64,000 nt of DNA, taken from positions 868,001 through 932,000 of the forward strand of contig NZ_CP017111.1 in NCBI RefSeq assembly GCF_001723605.1. The letters run 5' to 3'. Shown here piece after piece: positions 62,921 through 64,000 of the stretch (its first letter is position 1; the number at the start of each line of letters is the position of its first letter). This DNA is from Sulfurospirillum halorespirans DSM 13726 (lineage in GTDB: Bacteria; Campylobacterota; Campylobacteria; Campylobacterales; Sulfurospirillaceae). The position numbers were made by a program, and so were the translations under genes. The notes beneath the pieces were generated by a model. The model saw only the letters and a program-made list of their open reading frames with translations, was not told where the DNA came from and did no database searches.

Positions 62921-63731
62921 TGATAAATTTATACCCTATACCGCGCACAGAGTGAATAAAGCGTGGATTTTGAGGATCATCTCCAATTTTTTGGCGTAGG
63001 CGCCCTATAGCTACATCAATACTTTTTAGTCCACTTTGAAATTTTGACTGACCTAAATGTATCAAAATATCTTCTCTTGGTATAACTATCCCCTCTTTTT
63101 CATAAAGGTAGGTAAAAATATCAAATTCCAATTTTGTTGGTGCTATTTCCTCTTTATTCTTTACAATGATACGTCTTTGTTTATCGACTAAAAAAGTTTT
63201 GGAGTCATTGCTAACCAGTATCCCTCGGCGTAATATGGACCTTAGCCTAAAAGCAAGTTCTATGGGCTCATACGGCTTTGTCACATAATCATCTGCCCCA
63301 AGCTCAAACCCTTTTATCTTATCTAGTGTCTCGGTGCGAGCCGATGATATAATTATAGGTAGCGACAGATAGGTCCGCCTAACATTTTTGCACACTTCAA
63401 GACCGTCCATATCGGGCAAGCCCAGATCAAGTACCAATGCATCGAAGGTACTTTTTTCGTTTAAAATTTTAAGTCCTTCAAGCGGATTTGTGGCTATCGT
63501 TACGCCAATCTCACTTTTTGCCAAAGCATATTTTAAAAGCTCAGCCAGATCAAGATCGTCTTCTATAAGTAAAATTTCTATCATAGTATCGAAGGTATTT
63601 TTTTCGTTTAAAATTTTAAGTCCTTCAAGTGGATTTGTGACTATAGTTATGCCAATCTCACTTTTTGCCAAAGCATATTTTAAAAGCTCAGCCAGATCAA
63701 GATCGTCTTCTATAAGTAAAATTTCTACCAT
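62913..63731 (-). CDS. OmpR-type response regulator with duplicated N-terminus
   Basis: 272 residues, about 49 more than normal. The first 49 (MVEILLIEDDLDLAELLKYA onward) are repeated nearly exactly as residues 50-98 (MIEILLIEDDLDLAELLKYA onward). The full receiver is the second copy, with phosphoacceptor in LVLDLGLPD; the first copy has the acidic pair only. A winged helix follows (APTKLEFDIFTYLYEKEG, then SVRGIGYKFING). The ancestral start was probably ATG 63584, now internal. Neither start has a clear ribosome-binding site. Confidence 0.88.
   Translation of the reverse strand: MVEILLIEDDLDLAELLKYALAKSEIGITIVTNPLEGLKILNEKNTFDTMIEILLIEDDLDLAELLKYALAKSEIGVTIATNPLEGLKILNEKSTFDALVLDLGLPDMDGLEVCKNVRRTYLSLPIIISSARTETLDKIKGFELGADDYVTKPYEPIELAFRLRSILRRGILVSNDSKTFLVDKQRRIIVKNKEEIAPTKLEFDIFTYLYEKEGIVIPREDILIHLGQSKFQSGLKSIDVAIGRLRQKIGDDPQNPRFIHSVRGIGYKFING
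63438..63731. repeat. 147-bp in-frame tandem duplication
   Basis: Copy A 63585-63731 and copy B 63438-63584 are tandem, each 147 bp (49 codons), and differ at only about six or seven bases. The unit runs from the start codon into the receiver domain and keeps the frame open. Confidence 0.92.
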
Positions 63732-63738
63732 ACGTAGT

Positions 63739-63886
63739 GATTATACCGAAATCTTACCAAATTATAAAAATTTAGAACTAAAAAATATTTTTATGTAATG
63801 TTACCAAAATGTTACCAAACCTTATCATATTCTAAAAATTTATAACTAAAAAAATATTTTTAGAAATGTTGCCAAAATCTTGCCGT
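63739..63886 (-). promoter_or_regulatory. Upstream region with three pairs of 11-bp boxes
   Basis: Three tandem pairs of an 11-bp element, consensus AATGTTACCAA: 63739-63749/63750-63760 (weaker first box), 63797-63807/63808-63818 (both perfect), and 63865-63875/63876-63886 (AATGTTGCCAA, AATCTTGCCGT). Adjacent 11-bp direct repeats are the usual binding mode of OmpR/PhoB-type regulators, so autoregulation is likely. TATAAT on the minus strand at 63761-63766 is a good -10 for the regulator gene; a diverged copy of the same AT-rich block lies 68 bp away. Confidence 0.6.
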
Positions 63887-64000
63887 TTTTAATAAGCCTA
63901 CGCGTTAAAATTATGTTTTTGTTAATAAATCTAAGGAGGATATCAAAAGTTAAGGGGGGAAATTTTTACGTAACGCGGTATTGATCTTTGGCGCTCATAA
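63887..64000. other. Window end, no complete gene
   Basis: This stretch is AT-rich at first, then contains AAGGAGG (about 63933-63939) and GGGGGG (63955-63960), both possible ribosome-binding sites, but no convincing start codon in a long open frame. A plus-strand gene may start near the edge; I cannot support one from what is visible. Confidence 0.3.

Noticed and set aside
1-64000. CRISPR arrays, tRNA or rRNA genes, insertion sequences, prophage
   Set aside because: No regularly spaced direct repeats, cloverleaf-like sequence, transposase or integrase was seen. Weak tRNA-like or degraded elements could escape reading by eye.

Overview
This window looks like a chromosomal segment of a Campylobacterota (epsilonproteobacterial) organism, and Sulfurospirillum is the closest guess. 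Three things point there. Several long gene orders match Campylobacter jejuni almost gene for gene. The respiratory genes are epsilonproteobacterial types (nrfHAIJ, mfrABE). The base composition is moderately AT-rich. The genus is an inference; no 16S or marker search was possible. I found no rRNA, tRNA, CRISPR array or insertion sequence.

Layout. 1-31.9 kb is housekeeping: a nitronate monooxygenase end and amiA; aspS-adk-cinA-like on the minus strand; a diguanylate cyclase; nadK-recN; lactate permease; a CbrR-like response regulator with tatD; then a long envelope run (mltD, rlpA, hisB, kdsC, lptC, lptA, engB, an ArgA-like acetyltransferase, an MreD-like protein, mrdA). Two minus-strand operons follow: mobB-fbp-small protein-metG-MurF-like-ybeY-PfpI, and glnS-gltX-like-yggT-slt. 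The GltX-like protein has lost both class I aminoacylation motifs and sits beside a GlnRS carrying a GatB/YqeY tail.

31.9-44 kb is an accessory sensing and uptake region. It holds an exported alpha/beta hydrolase, a porin, an OmpR-type regulator and a DASS anion transporter, divergent from a histidine kinase with two periplasmic binding-protein-like sensor domains. Then come a dCache protein without an output domain, an exported NlpC/P60-like protein, a second two-component pair and a TPR protein.

44-61.4 kb is anaerobic respiration. A LysR regulator is divergent from mfrABE (periplasmic methylmenaquinol:fumarate reductase), followed by a ModA-like binding protein, a chemoreceptor and a TauE/SafE permease. 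The ammonifying nitrite reductase cluster nrfH-nrfA-nrfI(ccsBA)-nrfJ-like is bracketed by two Crp/Fnr regulators and followed by a NarX/PilJ-like sensor without an output domain. A Crp/Fnr operator and a -10 element lie at class II spacing before a structured nrf leader.

61.4-64 kb is visibly more AT-rich. It carries a gene remnant, a histidine kinase and a response regulator whose first 49 codons are tandemly duplicated. Its upstream region holds three pairs of 11-bp direct repeats.

The strongest unexplained signal is the palindrome TTACATGTAA. I counted 25 exact copies, against about 0.2 expected by chance at this base composition. Most lie inside genes, where they recur as Leu-His-Val or Thr-Cys-Lys. 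It behaves like a genome-wide iterated palindrome comparable to cyanobacterial HIP1.
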